The notes beneath the pieces are model-generated. The model saw nothing but the letters and a program-made list of their open reading frames with translations. It was not told the DNA's origin and ran no database searches. This document shows positions 5,982-6,722 of a stretch of 6,722 nt of DNA, piece after piece. Position numbers and translations under genes: made by a program. The stretch comes from Chloroflexota bacterium (GTDB taxonomy: Bacteria; Chloroflexota; Anaerolineae; Aggregatilineales; UBA3940), in contig JAADYZ010000505.1 of NCBI GenBank assembly GCA_010092775.1, positions 1 to 6,722 of the forward strand, in the 5' to 3' direction. Numbering within the stretch: the first letter of the stretch is position 1; every line of letters starts with the position of its first letter.

Positions 5982-6722
5982 CCCTGCTCAGGTAGATTCT
6001 GCGGGCACACTCGATGTAGTCCCGTAGATCATCCTCGACCCGCCAATGAGCGGTTCTGGATACACTTGCATTGGGCAAGGCGCCCGCCTGGGCGGCTTCG
6101 CTCAGCTTGCGGAGTCCGTCTTCGACCTCAGGGTCGCCGCCGGTGAACGCATCGATCAAGTGCTGCATCTGGGCAGCCAGCGCCTGCACCTCAGGGTGGT
6201 CGGCTGGTAGATGCTGTTTTGCAGCGAAGCCAGCGAACAGGTCGACCCAGTCTTGTTCGGCAGCTTGCTGCTCTTCAGGCGAGAGGGCTATCCAGCGCGT
6301 TTGCAGGCCAGCTTGCGCCTCATTGCTGTAGAACTGCCACAGCGTATCGGCCTGATCGCCACGCAGCACCCCCTGAATAATGGTGTTCACCAGGGCTGGA
6401 TCGAGATCAGACGCCGCCTCTTCAGCGTCGATTCGATCAATCGTCTCAGCGAGCGCATCGCGGGCCGCCTCCAGCCGGGTGATTTGGCCCTCGACCGCAT
6501 GAAGTTGGCCGCGCAGCGATTGCAGCAGATCGTAGTCTGGTTGGGTGAGCAGCGCTTTGATCTGCTTGAGATCAAAGCCGATCCACTTAAAGGTCAGGAT
6601 TTGCTGAAGGCGCAGCAAATCCGTGTGTGTGTACCAGCGGTGGCCTGCTTCGGTTTTTCGTGACGGCTTCAGCAAGCCAACCCGATCATAGTAATGCAGC
6701 GTGCGTTTGGTCACGCCGGTCA
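5953..6722 (-). CDS. MerR-family regulator with TipAS-type effector domain (5' end outside window)
   Basis: A DNA-binding transcription regulator, at least 256 aa. The first visible residues, TGVTKRTLHYYDRVGLLKPS, are the middle of the MerR helix-turn-helix. The usual ten or so residues before them lie past the right edge, and a GTG at 6714-6712 is an internal valine, not the start. The winged part (GHRWYTHTDLLRLQQI) and the FDLKQIKALL segment follow. Next comes the long dimerisation helix (QLHAVEGQITRLEAARDALAE), which forms the antiparallel coiled coil. The C-terminal 150 residues look like the TipAS fold: FYSNEAQAGLQ, then SPEEQQAAEQDW, then HPEVQALAAQMQHLIDAFTGGDPEV. In TipA-like proteins this domain captures antibiotics or other ligands and switches on promoters with long spacers. 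No cysteine cluster for metals is seen. Its own promoter is outside the window. Confidence 0.88.
   Translation of the reverse strand, partial: TGVTKRTLHYYDRVGLLKPSRKTEAGHRWYTHTDLLRLQQILTFKWIGFDLKQIKALLTQPDYDLLQSLRGQLHAVEGQITRLEAARDALAETIDRIDAEEAASDLDPALVNTIIQGVLRGDQADTLWQFYSNEAQAGLQTRWIALSPEEQQAAEQDWVDLFAGFAAKQHLPADHPEVQALAAQMQHLIDAFTGGDPEVEDGLRKLSEAAQAGALPNASVSRTAHWRVEDDLRDYIECARRIYLSRANRRPDQSP

Noticed and set aside
6211..6663. Plus-strand open frame (150 codons) opposite the MerR-type gene
   Set aside because: The minus strand encodes an unmistakable MerR helix-turn-helix and coiled coil. The opposing frame has no motif.
6712..6714. GTG as the start of the MerR-type gene
   Set aside because: It falls within the conserved TGVTKRTLHYYD helix-turn-helix. 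The frame stays open to the window edge, so the real start is outside.

Overview
The window carries eight protein-coding genes, one of them cut by the right edge, on moderately GC-rich DNA (near 60% by eye) with short gaps and no mobile element, CRISPR or RNA gene. The protein mix suggests a free-living bacterium, and my best guess is Chloroflexota (Chloroflexus/Roseiflexus-like). The reasons are the glycogen debranching enzyme beside partner-switch signalling proteins and the small lineage-type membrane proteins. That assignment is from memory of protein style, not from a search, and should be treated as weak.

Layout. Positions 1-195 hold no gene I can support. A GarR/GlxR-type beta-hydroxyacid dehydrogenase lies on the minus strand (196-1089). 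A 210-bp divergent region follows. It contains a 16-bp palindrome that matches the CRP-family pattern TGTGA-N6-TCACA exactly (1175-1190). To its right, on the plus strand, is a compact apparent operon: a STAS-domain anti-anti-sigma protein (1300-1632), a GlgX/isoamylase-type debranching enzyme (1675-3786), an RsbW-like HATPase anti-sigma/serine kinase (3802-4257) and a small membrane protein joined to the kinase by an ATGA overlap (4254-4595). After an 84-bp gap comes a DHRS1-like short-chain dehydrogenase (4680-5525). A 168-bp gap then holds an imperfect hairpin and a good sigma70-type promoter. That promoter would drive a nearly leaderless transcript for a three-helix membrane protein (5694-5981). 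The last gene, on the minus strand, is a MerR-family regulator with a TipAS-type C-terminal domain. It overlaps the membrane protein gene tail-to-tail by 29 bp and runs off the right edge.

How the genes may work together. The STAS protein and the HATPase kinase look like the two core partners of an RsbV/RsbW-type switch, but no sigma factor and no PP2C phosphatase is in the window. The polysaccharide-degrading enzyme sits between the two partners in one tight transcription unit. This suggests that glycogen mobilisation is co-expressed with, or controlled by, a phosphorylation switch. The CRP-like site upstream would add a cyclic-nucleotide or redox-type input. The membrane protein coupled to the kinase gene could anchor the module. 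These links are inferences from gene order. The SDR, the three-helix protein and the MerR gene look like separate units.
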